From NCBI RefSeq assembly GCF_026711005.1, contig NZ_JAPPVJ010000007.1:124001-188000 (forward strand): DNA of 64,000 bases. The letters run 5' to 3'. The translations under genes were made by a program, and so were the position numbers. This document shows, in pieces, positions 28,550 to 37,316 of this stretch (positions within the stretch are counted from its first letter, which is position 1; each line of letters begins with the position of its first letter). The notes beneath the pieces were generated by a model. It was not told the origin of the DNA, made no database searches, and was given only the letters and a program-made list of their open reading frames with translations. The stretch comes from Sphingobacterium sp. UT-1RO-CII-1 (lineage in GTDB: Bacteria; Bacteroidota; Bacteroidia; Sphingobacteriales; Sphingobacteriaceae).

Positions 28550-28789
28550 ATGTCAGATATCGCATCAAGAGTAAAAGCAATTATCGTTGAAAAGTTAGGT
28601 GTTGACGAAGGTGAAGTAACACTAGAAGCTTCTTTCACGAATGATTTAGGTGCCGACTCACTTGATACCGTTGAGTTGATCATGGAGTTCGAAAAAGAAT
28701 TTAACGTCGCTATTCCAGATGATCAAGCTGAAAACATCAGCACTGTAGGTCAAGCTATTTCTTACCTAGAAAAAAACGTTAATAACTAA
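28550..28789 (+). CDS. acpP: Acyl carrier protein
   Basis: Translation is taken from the ATG at 28550 ([17 protein letters not shown]), giving 79 residues, the normal ACP length. A longer open frame to 28448 runs through the promoter and is not coding. The phosphopantetheine site is the DSL in [18 protein letters not shown]. It carries acyl chains through fatty acid synthesis. fabF starts 23 bp downstream. Confidence 0.96.
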   Translation: MSDIASRVKAIIVEKLGVDEGEVTLEASFTNDLGADSLDTVELIMEFEKEFNVAIPDDQAENISTVGQAISYLEKNVNN

Positions 28790-28812
28790 GATTTATTAGG
28801 CCAAACATATTA

Positions 28813-30066
28813 ATGGAGCTTAAAAGAGTAGTTGTAACAGGGTTAGGCGCTCTTACACCACTAGGCAATACCGTTTCAGAATACTGGAATGGATTGGTTA
28901 ATGGTGTGAGCGGCGCTGCTCCTATTACGCATTTTGATGCATCAAAATTTAAAACCCAGTTTGCTTGTGAAGTAAAAGGGTTCGATCCACATGATTATAT
29001 GGATCGTAAGGAAGCTAGAAAGGTTGATCCTTTCGTTCAGTATGCTATTGCTTCTACAGATGAGGCGGTTAGGGATGCTGGGTTAGACTTTGATAGTTTA
29101 GATACTAATCGTATTGGTGTTATTTGGGGGTCTGGAATTGGAGGGTTGAAAACATTTTTAGATGAAGTTGTGGGTTATGCTAACGGAGATGGTACTCCTC
29201 GTTTTAATCCGTTTTTTATCCCTAAAATGCTAGTAGATATCGCTCCAGGGCATATTTCTATGCGCCATGGTTTGAGAGGTCCAAATTTTTCTGCAGTATC
29301 TGCATGTGCATCCGCAACGAATGCTATGATTGATGCATTCAATTATATTCGTTTGGGGAAAGCTGATATGATAATTACAGGAGGATCAGAAGCGACAATT
29401 AATGAAGCAGGTATAGGTGGTTTTAACGCTATGCACGCTTTGTCGACAAGGAATGATGATCCTAAAACTGCTTCGCGACCATTTGATAAAGACCGAGATG
29501 GGTTTGTGTCAGGGGAAGGGTCAGGAGCTATAATTTTGGAAAGTTTAGAACATGCTTTGGCAAGAGGAGCTAAGATTTATGCAGAAATTGCCGGAGGAGG
29601 GATGAGTGCGGATGCGCATCATATAACAGCATCGCATCCAGAAGGACTGGGGGCGAAGTTAGCAATGAGTACTGCTATTTCTGATGCTGGTTTAGACTTT
29701 TCGGATATTGACTATATCAATGTACATGGAACATCTACTCCAGTAGGGGATGTTAGTGAAACGAAAGCTATAATTGATTTGTTTGGATCTCATGCCTACA
29801 ATCTAAATATCAGCTCGACTAAATCTATGACAGGACATTTATTAGGAGCGGCAGGGGCAATTGAGTCCATTGCTTCTATCTTGTCTGTTAAAAATGATAT
29901 TGTACCTCCAACAATAAATCATTTTACGGATGATCCTAATATTGATAATAACTTAAACTTTACGTTTAATGTAGCGCAAAAGCGGGTTGTAAATGCTGCG
30001 TTAAGTAATACTTTTGGCTTTGGAGGGCATAATGCCTCACTAATTGTCAAGAAGTTTCGTGCGTAA
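28813..30066 (+). CDS. fabF: 3-oxoacyl-ACP synthase II
   Basis: The 417-residue protein has the KAS II catalytic triad: the nucleophile Cys in VSACASATN (Cys165), His in NVHGTSTPVGD and His in KSMTGHLLGAAG. It elongates acyl-ACP by condensation with malonyl-ACP. It lies between acpP and rnc, an order widely conserved in Bacteroidota. Confidence 0.96.
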   Translation: MELKRVVVTGLGALTPLGNTVSEYWNGLVNGVSGAAPITHFDASKFKTQFACEVKGFDPHDYMDRKEARKVDPFVQYAIASTDEAVRDAGLDFDSLDTNRIGVIWGSGIGGLKTFLDEVVGYANGDGTPRFNPFFIPKMLVDIAPGHISMRHGLRGPNFSAVSACASATNAMIDAFNYIRLGKADMIITGGSEATINEAGIGGFNAMHALSTRNDDPKTASRPFDKDRDGFVSGEGSGAIILESLEHALARGAKIYAEIAGGGMSADAHHITASHPEGLGAKLAMSTAISDAGLDFSDIDYINVHGTSTPVGDVSETKAIIDLFGSHAYNLNISSTKSMTGHLLGAAGAIESIASILSVKNDIVPPTINHFTDDPNIDNNLNFTFNVAQKRVVNAALSNTFGFGGHNASLIVKKFRA

Positions 30067-30096
30067 GGCAGATATGAGCGCTTATTCAAAATCTTT

Positions 30097-30126
30097 ATAG
30101 GTAGTTTCTTTTAGGGAGCTGCCTAT
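30097..30126 (+). terminator. Hairpin between fabF and rnc, possible attenuator
   Basis: ATAGGTAGTTTC (30097-30108) pairs with GAGCTGCCTAT and the preceding G (30115-30126) over 12 pairs including three G-U. A weak T-rich stretch follows. It may reduce transcription into rnc. Confidence 0.5.
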
Positions 30127-30145
30127 TTGTTATTTACGCAGTAAA

Positions 30146-30889
30146 ATGCCTTTTACAAGGATATATAACTTACATTTTTCGTCACAAAGAGCTTATGTTC
30201 GAAAGCTTAAGAATATGCTGGGATTTGTTCCTAAGAATGTTCGGCTTTATCAAATGGCGTTTAGACATAAATCGGTGGCGATAACCATTAAGGAAGGAGT
30301 GAAAAACAGCAATGAGCGACTGGAGTTTCTGGGGGATGCTGTGTTAGGCTCTGTGATTGCTGAGCTTTTGTTTAAACTTTATCCTTATAAAGATGAAGGA
30401 TTTCTTACTGAATTACGTTCGAAGATTGTAAGTAGAGCAAATTTAAATCAGCTTTCGAGAAAGCTAGGCTTCAATGAGCTTATTGAGTATGATGCTAGAA
30501 TGGTAAGCTATCCAAATAAGCAAAGCTCTTTGTTAGGTGATGCGTTTGAGGCTGTTGTTGGTGCAGTTTATGTGGAAAGAGGTTATACTTTTACTAAAGA
30601 CTTCTTACTGAATAGAATAATTAAACCGCATGTTGATATTCATACCTTAGAAATAACGGAGACGAACTTTAAAAGTAGATTAATAGAATGGTGTCAGCAC
30701 TATGGGAAGGAAGTTCAGTTTGTGCATTTAGATAATCCAGCAGGAGAGTCTTCCAAGTTATTTAGTGTGGAAGTTTTAGTAGATGGGTCTACATGTGGTG
30801 AAGGTAGGGATTTTAATAAAAAGAGTGCTGAAAAATTAGCGGCAGAAAAAGCTTGTGAATTTCTGCGTGTTTTTGAAACAGATGACTAA
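30146..30889 (+). CDS. rnc: Ribonuclease III
   Basis: The 247-residue protein has the RNase III signature NERLEFLGDAVLGSVIAE with the catalytic acidic residues and a second acidic cluster, LLGDAFEAVVGAVYVERG. A C-terminal dsRNA-binding domain (FKSRLIEWCQHYGK to KLAAEKACEFL) follows. It processes rRNA precursors and other double-stranded RNAs. It is the third gene of the acpP-fabF-rnc unit. The N-terminal extension of about 20 residues before the RNase III core is longer than in E. coli. Confidence 0.95.
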   Translation: MPFTRIYNLHFSSQRAYVRKLKNMLGFVPKNVRLYQMAFRHKSVAITIKEGVKNSNERLEFLGDAVLGSVIAELLFKLYPYKDEGFLTELRSKIVSRANLNQLSRKLGFNELIEYDARMVSYPNKQSSLLGDAFEAVVGAVYVERGYTFTKDFLLNRIIKPHVDIHTLEITETNFKSRLIEWCQHYGKEVQFVHLDNPAGESSKLFSVEVLVDGSTCGEGRDFNKKSAEKLAAEKACEFLRVFETDD

Positions 30890-30915
30890 AGCCTTTCCAA
30901 GAGGCTTTATCTTTT
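30887..30915 (+). terminator. Terminator of the acpP-fabF-rnc operon
   Basis: TAAAGCCT (30887-30894) pairs with AGGCTTTA (30902-30909), with a 7-nt loop. It overlaps the rnc TAA and is followed by TCTTTT. Confidence 0.75.
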
Positions 30916-30928
30916 CAATGCTATATGT

Positions 30929-30936
30929 TACCTTTG
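30929..30936 (+). promoter_or_regulatory. -7 box abutting the hisS start codon
   Basis: TACCTTTG fully matches TAnnTTTG and ends 7 nt before the hisS ATG. Transcription would start at or within a few bases of the start codon. Confidence 0.5.
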
Positions 30937-30943
30937 CCATATT

Positions 30944-32323
30944 ATGGCAAACATCAAACCCTCATTAGCTAAAGGAACGCGTGATTTTTCCGCAAAGGAA
31001 ATGGAAAAGCGTAGTTTTATTTTTGATACTTTAAAAAGAGTATTTAAAAAATTCGGTTATAACGAAATTCAAACTCCGTCATTTGAAAATCTTTCTACTT
31101 TAACTGGTAAATACGGAGAAGAGGGAGATCAATTAATTTTTAAGATATTAAATTCTGGAGATTTCCTCAATAAAACTCCTGAGATTTTAATTAACGATAA
31201 AAATTCGAAAAAAATAATCCCCCATATAGCAGATAAGGCTTTGCGTTATGATTTGACAGTGCCTTTTGCTCGTTATGTAGTGATGCATCAACATGAAATA
31301 GCATTGCCTTTTAAACGTTTTCAAATTCAACCAGTTTGGAGGGCTGATAGACCGCAAAGAGGACGGTATCGAGAGTTTTATCAATGCGATGTTGATGTTG
31401 TTGGTTCTGCGTCTTTATTAAATGAAGCGGAGTTTATTCTCATCTACAATGAAGCTTTGACAGCTTTAGGATTAAAGAACTTTACAATAAAGATTAATAA
31501 CCGTAAAGTATTAACAGGTATAGCACAGATCTTAGGTAAACCTGAGCTTATTGTTGATATGACTGTTGCCATTGATAAGTTAGATAAAATTGGATTAGAA
31601 GGAGTTAATAAGGAACTTTTAGAGCGAGGTTTTGAAGAGAAAGATTTAGAGATTTTGCGTCCGATTATTCTTTTGGAAGGTGATAGTTTTGAGAAATTGG
31701 AGAGTCTTCGAGTAATTTTAGAAAAATCTGATATTGGTTTAGAAGGTATCCAAGATATTGAAGAAGTTTTTAATTACTTGAGATCTTTTGGTAAGTCTGA
31801 TCTTTTGGAAAAGACAGTAGAGGTAGATATAACGCTTGCTCGTGGGTTAAATTACTATACGGGATGCATATTTGAAGTTAAAACGAACGAGGTGGCTATG
31901 GGAAGTATAGGCGGTGGTGGACGCTATGATGATTTGACAGGGATGTTTGGATTAAAAGGGCTGACCGGCGTGGGGGTTTCGTTTGGAGCTGATCGTATAT
32001 ATGATGTTTTAGAGGAGTTGAATTTGTTCCCGTCTTCGTCTTCAGCCGTAACAAAAGTGCTGATCGTTAATTTTGATAAATCCTTGGAGCAGCACACACT
32101 TCCATTGTTACTTAGGTTAAGAGATCAGGGAATAGCTGCTGAATTATATCCTGTGGTTGCAAAACTTCGTAAACAAATGGGCTATGCTGATGATAAGAAT
32201 ATTCCTTACGTGTTACTCGTTGGTGAGCAGGAAGTTGAGAACGGAGAGTTTTCTATAAAAGATATGGTTACAGGTGAGCAAAAGCTTTTAAATATTGATG
32301 AGGTGATTAGTCTATTGCGTTAA
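30944..32323 (+). CDS. hisS: Histidyl-tRNA synthetase
   Basis: The 459-residue class II synthetase has LAKGTRDF at the N-terminus, motif 2 (FKRFQIQPVWRADRPQRGRYREFYQCDVD) and the HisRS-specific LARGLNYYTGCIFEV. Motif 3 is GGGGRYDDLTGMFG with GVGVSFGADRIYDVL. A C-terminal anticodon-binding domain follows. It charges tRNA-His. Its promoter box almost touches the ATG, so the mRNA may be leaderless. Confidence 0.96.
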   Translation: MANIKPSLAKGTRDFSAKEMEKRSFIFDTLKRVFKKFGYNEIQTPSFENLSTLTGKYGEEGDQLIFKILNSGDFLNKTPEILINDKNSKKIIPHIADKALRYDLTVPFARYVVMHQHEIALPFKRFQIQPVWRADRPQRGRYREFYQCDVDVVGSASLLNEAEFILIYNEALTALGLKNFTIKINNRKVLTGIAQILGKPELIVDMTVAIDKLDKIGLEGVNKELLERGFEEKDLEILRPIILLEGDSFEKLESLRVILEKSDIGLEGIQDIEEVFNYLRSFGKSDLLEKTVEVDITLARGLNYYTGCIFEVKTNEVAMGSIGGGGRYDDLTGMFGLKGLTGVGVSFGADRIYDVLEELNLFPSSSSAVTKVLIVNFDKSLEQHTLPLLLRLRDQGIAAELYPVVAKLRKQMGYADDKNIPYVLLVGEQEVENGEFSIKDMVTGEQKLLNIDEVISLLR

Positions 32324-32431
32324 TAGGCGTCTGCCAATCAGATTATTGTTAAAAATATTATTAATACGTATTTGTGACAAAAAACAACCAAATCGTGGGT
32401 TTGTAATGTTATAAATATGGTTATAAATGAT

Positions 32432-32439
32432 TAGATTTG
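32432..32439 (+). promoter_or_regulatory. -7 box upstream of pdhA
   Basis: TAGATTTG fully matches TAnnTTTG, 34 nt before the pdhA ATG. The nearest upstream TTTG (32400-32403) is too far, at 28 bp, to be a normal -33 element. Confidence 0.5.
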
Positions 32440-32473
32440 TAGTCAGTTTAGTTACGAAATTCAATACGTTAAA

Positions 32474-33469
32474 ATGAGTTCAACACCTATAACAAAAGAA
32501 ACATATTTAGAGTGGTATAAGTCTATGCTGCTTATGCGTAAGTTTGAGGAGAAGTCCGGGCAATTGTACGGGCAGCAAAAAATCCGTGGATTTTGCCATT
32601 TATACATTGGACAGGAAGCTGTTGTGGCTGGAACAATGTCCGTAATTAACCCAGAAGATTCTTTGATTACTACCTATCGTGACCACGCGCATGCATTGGC
32701 TAAAGGGGTTTCTGCAAATGCATGTATGGCAGAGATGTTTGGCAAAGTAACTGGTTGTTCAAAAGGTAAAGGGGGCTCCATGCACTTTTTCTCCAAAGAG
32801 CATAAGTTTATGGGAGGACATGGTATCGTTGGGGGGCAAATACCTTTAGGTGCAGGTATTGCTTTTGCTGAGAAATATTTGGGAACAAATAATGTGAATA
32901 TTTGTTACATGGGAGACGGGGCAGTAAGACAAGGTGCTTTTAACGAAACGTTAAATATGGCTATGCTTTGGAAGCTTCCTGTTGTTTTCGTTATCGAAAA
33001 TAACGGATACGCTATGGGGACCTCAGTTGAACGTACGACCAACATGTTGGATTTATATAAAATGGGTCATGGCTTTGATATGCCAAGTGCTCCTGTTGAT
33101 GGAATGGATGTGGTTGCGGTGCATAATGCAATGGATGAAGCTGTACGTCGTGCTAGATCGGGAGAGGGGCCTACTTTGTTGGAAGTGCGTACATATCGTT
33201 ATAAAGGACATTCCATGTCCGATCCTGCTAAATATCGAACAAAAGAAGAATTGGAAGAGTACAAAGGAAAAGACCCTTTGATATCAACCAAAATGGCTAT
33301 TTTGGAAAATAAATATGCAGATGACGAGTGGTTTAAAGAGGTAGAGGCTGAAGTGAAAAAAACAGTTGATGAGTCTGTGAAATTTGCTGAGGAGTCGCCT
33401 TATCCTGATGCTAGGGAGATTTATGAGGATATCTATGTGCAAGAGGATTACCCGTTTATAATGGATTAA
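32474..33469 (+). CDS. pdhA: Pyruvate dehydrogenase E1 component, alpha subunit
   Basis: The 331-residue protein has the thiamine-diphosphate motif GDGAVRQGAFNETLNMA ending in VIENN and the E1-alpha phosphorylation-loop-like TYRYKGHSMSDPAKYR. It decarboxylates pyruvate together with the beta subunit, passing acetyl to the E2 lipoyl arm. The E2 gene follows after 46 bp. The E1-beta gene is not in the window. Confidence 0.94.
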   Translation: MSSTPITKETYLEWYKSMLLMRKFEEKSGQLYGQQKIRGFCHLYIGQEAVVAGTMSVINPEDSLITTYRDHAHALAKGVSANACMAEMFGKVTGCSKGKGGSMHFFSKEHKFMGGHGIVGGQIPLGAGIAFAEKYLGTNNVNICYMGDGAVRQGAFNETLNMAMLWKLPVVFVIENNGYAMGTSVERTTNMLDLYKMGHGFDMPSAPVDGMDVVAVHNAMDEAVRRARSGEGPTLLEVRTYRYKGHSMSDPAKYRTKEELEEYKGKDPLISTKMAILENKYADDEWFKEVEAEVKKTVDESVKFAEESPYPDAREIYEDIYVQEDYPFIMD

Positions 33470-33515
33470 TAAGTAACAGAATTACTTTAACTTAAAGATA
33501 TAATTTACTATACAA

Positions 33516-35144
33516 ATGGCTGAAGTAGTAAGAATGCCGAAAATGAGCGACACCATGACCGAGGGTGTAATTGCTAAATGGCACAAAAAGGTCGGTGATA
33601 AGGTGAATGCTGGAGATTTAGTGGCTGAAATAGAAACTGACAAAGCGACAATGGATTTTGAATCCTATCAAGAAGGAACATTGCTATATATTGGACCTAA
33701 AGAGGGTGAAGCTGTAGATATTGATGCTGTTATCGCTATTTTAGGTGAAGAGGGAGAGGATTATAAACCATTGTTGGAAAATAGCGCATCTTCATCTGAT
33801 GAATCTAATGTTCAGACGAATGAAGAATCTGCGGAAAATAAAATTGAAGATCAAGTTGGAGGAGGGGAAGCTGTAAGTCCAGAAGATTTAGATTGTACAG
33901 TTATCACTATGCCGTTATTGAGTGATACAATGACGGAGGGTGTTATAGCACAATGGAATTTTAAAGTTGGAGATACGATTAAATCTGATGATGCTATAGC
34001 AGATGTGGAGACGGATAAAGCAACGATGGAGGTGACTGCTTACGCTGATGGTACACTATTGTATATTGGTCTTGAAGCAGGTGAAGCAGCTAAAGTGAAT
34101 GATATTATTGCTATTGTTGGCCCTGCTGGTACAGATATTACTCCTTTGTTGAAACAGAAAACTGTTGTTGAGAAAAAAGAAGTAAATGATGATGTGCCTG
34201 CAAAGGAGGAGGTTAAAACTGAATCTGCTGCATCTACAGCATCCAATTCTGATGACTCAAGAGTTAAAGCATCGCCGCTGGCTCGTAAAATTGCTAAGGA
34301 AAAAGGCATTAATTTAAATGATGTTCAAGGCTCTGCTGATGGTGGCCGAATTGTAAAAAGAGATGTGGAAAATTTCGTTCCAAAAGCGAGTTCTACAACT
34401 GAAGTAGGAGCTACAAAGGCAGCCGAAGTTAAGACAGTTACTTTGCCCCAATATATTGGTGAAGAAAAATATACTGAGCAGAATGTTTCGCAGATGCGCA
34501 AGACAATTGCAAGACGTTTGTCAGAATCATTATTTACAGCACCACATTTTTATTTGTTTATATCTGTAGATATGGATAATGTGATGCAAGCTCGTGCGCA
34601 GATTAACGAAGTTGCACCTGTTAAGGTTTCTTTTAATGATATTATCATTAAGGCGGTAGCCGTAGCATTGAAGCAACATCCAGGAGTGAATTCTTCTTGG
34701 AGGGGGGATAAGATACGTTTTAATGAGCATGTGAATGTTGGGGTAGCCATGGCTGTAGAGGACGGATTATTGGTGCCAGTTGTTCGTTTTGCTGATGGAA
34801 AATCTTTATCACATATATCTGCTGAAGTTAAAGACTTCGGTCAAAAAGCGAAAGCTAAAAAATTACAGCCGTCGGATTGGGAAGGATCTACATTTACGGT
34901 CTCAAACTTAGGTATGTTTGGAATTGATGAGTTTACGTCAATTATTAATTCTCCGGATGGAGCTATCTTATCAGTAGGAGCTATTCAGCAAATACCTGTT
35001 GTTAAAAATGGGGCTGTTGTGCCTGGTAATGTGATGAAGTTGACTTTAGGTTGTGATCATCGTGTGGTTGATGGTGCTACTGGAGCAGCTTTTTTACAAA
35101 CAGTTAAGTCCTTACTAGAGGCGCCTATCAGACTTTTAGCGTAA
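33516..35144 (+). CDS. pdhC: Dihydrolipoyl acetyltransferase E2 of pyruvate dehydrogenase, two lipoyl domains
   Basis: The 542-residue protein has two tandem lipoyl domains, each with an ETDKATM lipoylation site (about residues 1-80 and 127-205), joined by Ala/Glu/Ser-rich linkers. A peripheral-subunit-binding domain follows (KASPLARKIAKEKGINL, about 250-285). The catalytic domain carries the HRVVDGATGAAF motif near the C-terminus. It transfers acetyl from lipoamide to CoA. It is co-directional with pdhA and ends in a strong terminator. Confidence 0.95.
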   Translation: MAEVVRMPKMSDTMTEGVIAKWHKKVGDKVNAGDLVAEIETDKATMDFESYQEGTLLYIGPKEGEAVDIDAVIAILGEEGEDYKPLLENSASSSDESNVQTNEESAENKIEDQVGGGEAVSPEDLDCTVITMPLLSDTMTEGVIAQWNFKVGDTIKSDDAIADVETDKATMEVTAYADGTLLYIGLEAGEAAKVNDIIAIVGPAGTDITPLLKQKTVVEKKEVNDDVPAKEEVKTESAASTASNSDDSRVKASPLARKIAKEKGINLNDVQGSADGGRIVKRDVENFVPKASSTTEVGATKAAEVKTVTLPQYIGEEKYTEQNVSQMRKTIARRLSESLFTAPHFYLFISVDMDNVMQARAQINEVAPVKVSFNDIIIKAVAVALKQHPGVNSSWRGDKIRFNEHVNVGVAMAVEDGLLVPVVRFADGKSLSHISAEVKDFGQKAKAKKLQPSDWEGSTFTVSNLGMFGIDEFTSIINSPDGAILSVGAIQQIPVVKNGAVVPGNVMKLTLGCDHRVVDGATGAAFLQTVKSLLEAPIRLLA

Positions 35145-35161
35145 AATAAAATGAATAATAT

Positions 35162-35190
35162 AAAGCCACTTTAATCAAAGTGGCTTTTTT
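35162..35190 (+). terminator. Intrinsic terminator of pdhA-pdhC
   Basis: AAAGCCACTTT (35162-35172) pairs with AAAGTGGCTTT (35177-35187) around a 4-nt loop, followed by a T run. Confidence 0.92.
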
Positions 35191-35337
35191 ATTTATTGTT
35201 TTGCTGAAATCGAATACGTAGCGAGGGGTTATGTGAGAATTTGAATATTGTTCTTTTATAAAACGGTTATTGTAAGCGAGTTGTGGTAGCCTAATTATAA
35301 AAAAATTGTTGTTAAAATAATAATATCGGAGAAGCTT

Positions 35338-36525
35338 GTGAGATATTGGATTGTTATAGGGTTACTTTATTTTTTAAGTATATGTTTTGTTAATTGTTCT
35401 TCGCCGGAGGCTAAAGAAAGAAAGAAAATTGAAAAGCAGGAGAAGATAGATAGTGTAGCCCTTATTTATGATAAAGTAAAAGAAGATAAAAAGATTGCTG
35501 ACTTTATGCTTAAGCTTCACAGTAAGTCAGGGTTTAATGGTAATGTGTTGATCGCTAAGGGGAAGACTATTCTATATCAGAATAGTTTTGGTTGGGCAAA
35601 TTATTTATTAAAGGATAGTTTGAAAATTGATTCTAAATTCGAATTAGCGTCCGTTTCGAAACCATTGACAGCTCTAGGTGTTTTACTATTGGTGCAAGAA
35701 GGGAAGTTGAATTTGAAGCAGACAGTAAATGAGTTCTATTCGGATTTTCCATATGAAGGTATCACTATTGAAATGCTTTTGAGTCATAGAAGTGGGCTGC
35801 CAAATTATATTTATTTTTCGGAAACAGTTTGGAATGACCCTAAGAAAGGGATGAGCAATGTGGATGCTATGAATCTTTTGATAGAGCATAAGCCTGCTCG
35901 CTATGGCAGTCCAGGAGGGAGTTTTCATTATAATAATTCAAACTATATGGTCTTAGCTTCAATCATAGAAAATGTCACAGGACAAGATTTTGGAGTTTTT
36001 ATGAAAGAGCGGATATTCAAACCGATCGGTATGAAAAATACGGCTGTTTTATCTAAGGCTGTTTATGAAAAGATACCGACAGATGTTGTCGGGCATGATA
36101 AGGTTTGGAGGCGATCGGTTGTTCAAAACTATTTGGACGGACCTGTAGGGGATAAGGGGGTTTATAGCACGGTTCAAGACTTGTTTCTATTAGACATCGC
36201 GTTGAAGGAAGGGCGCATTGTTAGTCAGGAATTATTAGATTCAGCTTATGTGCCAAGAAGTGATGCTAAGAAAAGTTTGTTTAGTTATGGTTATGGTTGG
36301 CGTACTTTTTCACCCAATGCCGCACAAGTGGTTTATCACACGGGGTGGTGGCATGGATTTAGGTCTTTATATGTGCGGGATTTAACAAATGACATTACTA
36401 TTGTTCTGTTAACGAATATGGCAAATGGTAGTCTTTTAAATTTAGATGAATTATATGAAATTTTAGGAATGCCAATTTTACGACAAGGGGCATATAATTC
36501 CGAGGGAGAAATGGTAAACAATTAG
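35338..36525 (+). CDS. Lipoprotein serine hydrolase (beta-lactamase / class C PBP-like)
   Basis: Translation starts at GTG 35338 (MRYWIVIGLLYFLSICFVNC), a lipoprotein signal with a lipobox-like FVNC. The 395-residue protein has the serine beta-lactamase-like triad of motifs: ASVSKPLTALG (SxxK), HYNNSNYMVL (YxN-type) and VVYHTGWWHGF (HTG). It is likely a periplasmic-facing esterase, peptidase or DD-carboxypeptidase-like enzyme; the substrate cannot be predicted. It is a single gene between the pdh terminator and a CoA-binding protein gene 54 bp downstream. Confidence 0.85.
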   Translation: MRYWIVIGLLYFLSICFVNCSSPEAKERKKIEKQEKIDSVALIYDKVKEDKKIADFMLKLHSKSGFNGNVLIAKGKTILYQNSFGWANYLLKDSLKIDSKFELASVSKPLTALGVLLLVQEGKLNLKQTVNEFYSDFPYEGITIEMLLSHRSGLPNYIYFSETVWNDPKKGMSNVDAMNLLIEHKPARYGSPGGSFHYNNSNYMVLASIIENVTGQDFGVFMKERIFKPIGMKNTAVLSKAVYEKIPTDVVGHDKVWRRSVVQNYLDGPVGDKGVYSTVQDLFLLDIALKEGRIVSQELLDSAYVPRSDAKKSLFSYGYGWRTFSPNAAQVVYHTGWWHGFRSLYVRDLTNDITIVLLTNMANGSLLNLDELYEILGMPILRQGAYNSEGEMVNN

Positions 36526-36579
36526 TTTTCTATTTTAAATAAGAATCGAAAGAAATAACGTGATATATAAAGTATTGAA

Positions 36580-36939
36580 ATGAAAAAAACGCTAATTTTA
36601 GGTGCTAGTGATAATCCTACTAGATATTCTTACTTAGTTGCGAATAAGTTGGTAAGAAAAGGATATCCAATTGTAAATATTGGAAGAAGAGATGGGAGAG
36701 CCGCTGGGGTGCAAATTGAGGAGCTAGGCGATGTTTATGATGATATAGATACAATCACATTGTATGTCGGGACAAAGAATCAGGAGTCCTATTATGATTA
36801 TATTTTAAAAACAAAGCCTAATCGCGTTATTTTTAACCCAGGAACAGAAAATGAAGAGTTAAGGTTAAAATTAGAAGAGGCAGGTATAGAAAGTGTCGAA
36901 GCTTGTACTTTGGTTTTATTAAACACTGAGCAATATTAA
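36580..36939 (+). CDS. CoA-binding domain protein
   Basis: This 119-residue single-domain protein has a Rossmann-like N-terminus, KKTLILGASDNPTRYSYLVANKL, then the VNIGRRDG turn and VIFNPGTENEEL. That is the compact YccU-like CoA_binding fold. The function of the stand-alone form is not established. It is probably co-transcribed with the preceding serine hydrolase. Confidence 0.85.
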   Translation: MKKTLILGASDNPTRYSYLVANKLVRKGYPIVNIGRRDGRAAGVQIEELGDVYDDIDTITLYVGTKNQESYYDYILKTKPNRVIFNPGTENEELRLKLEEAGIESVEACTLVLLNTEQY

Positions 36940-36979
36940 TGGAAGATCTATTGTTAGATTTTTTATCTTGAATTAACTA

Positions 36980-36997
36980 AACTTAATTAATTAAGTT
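36980..36997. repeat. 18-bp perfect palindrome
   Basis: AACTTAATTAATTAAGTT is its own reverse complement. It directly abuts the following inverted repeat. It could be a protein-binding site or part of the terminator. Confidence 0.6.
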
Positions 36998-37041
36998 AAT
37001 CCAAAGGTCAAAATGATAGTTGTCATTTTGACCTTTGGATT
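36998..37041. terminator. Long inverted repeat, probable terminator
   Basis: The arms 36998-37016 and 37023-37041 pair over 19 bp without mismatch (core CCAAAGGTCAAAATGA with its complement) around a 6-nt loop. ATTTTAG follows, so the T tract is weak. It closes the serine hydrolase/CoA-binding transcript. Confidence 0.7.
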
Positions 37042-37209
37042 TTAGTAGAGAATGGTTTTATGTGTCAATAAGACTAGAAAGTGTGATTAAATTTATTTAT
37101 AAAAAGATAATTAAAATACTTTAAAGAGTCATGACAATAGTTGGGGTTGCTTTATCTGTTTCTTTAAATACTTTAATATCATAAATAAAAAAAAATAATT
37201 GATTAGCTA

Positions 37210-37240
37210 TTTGATAGTTACGGAAAAGTTTATAACTTTG
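37210..37240 (+). promoter_or_regulatory. Promoter of the rplC-led ribosomal operon
   Basis: TTTG (37210-37213), 19 bp, TAACTTTG (37233-37240): a consensus Bacteroidota promoter. The start is predicted near 37246, giving a leader of about 70 nt. Confidence 0.8.
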
Positions 37241-37271
37241 CAATCCCTTATTGGGAAAAGTATGTCTTGAG

Positions 37272-37289
37272 CGAAGCCCTACTGCTTCG
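37272..37289 (+). promoter_or_regulatory. Leader hairpin upstream of rplC
   Basis: CGAAGC (37272-37277) pairs with GCTTCG (37284-37289) around a 6-nt loop in the untranslated leader. It is a candidate r-protein autoregulatory element; a smaller TCCC/GGGA hairpin precedes it. Confidence 0.45.
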
Positions 37290-37316
37290 ATGGACTTGTA
37301 ATTAATTTATTAAAAA

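Larger units (their letters stand above)
36940..37316. other. Intergenic region before the ribosomal operon
   Basis: This 377-bp region contains an 18-bp AT palindrome (36980-36997), a long inverted repeat (36998-37041), about 160 bp of plain AT-rich DNA, the rplC promoter (37210-37240) and a leader hairpin (37272-37289). No gene is seen; in particular rpsJ is absent. Confidence 0.7.
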
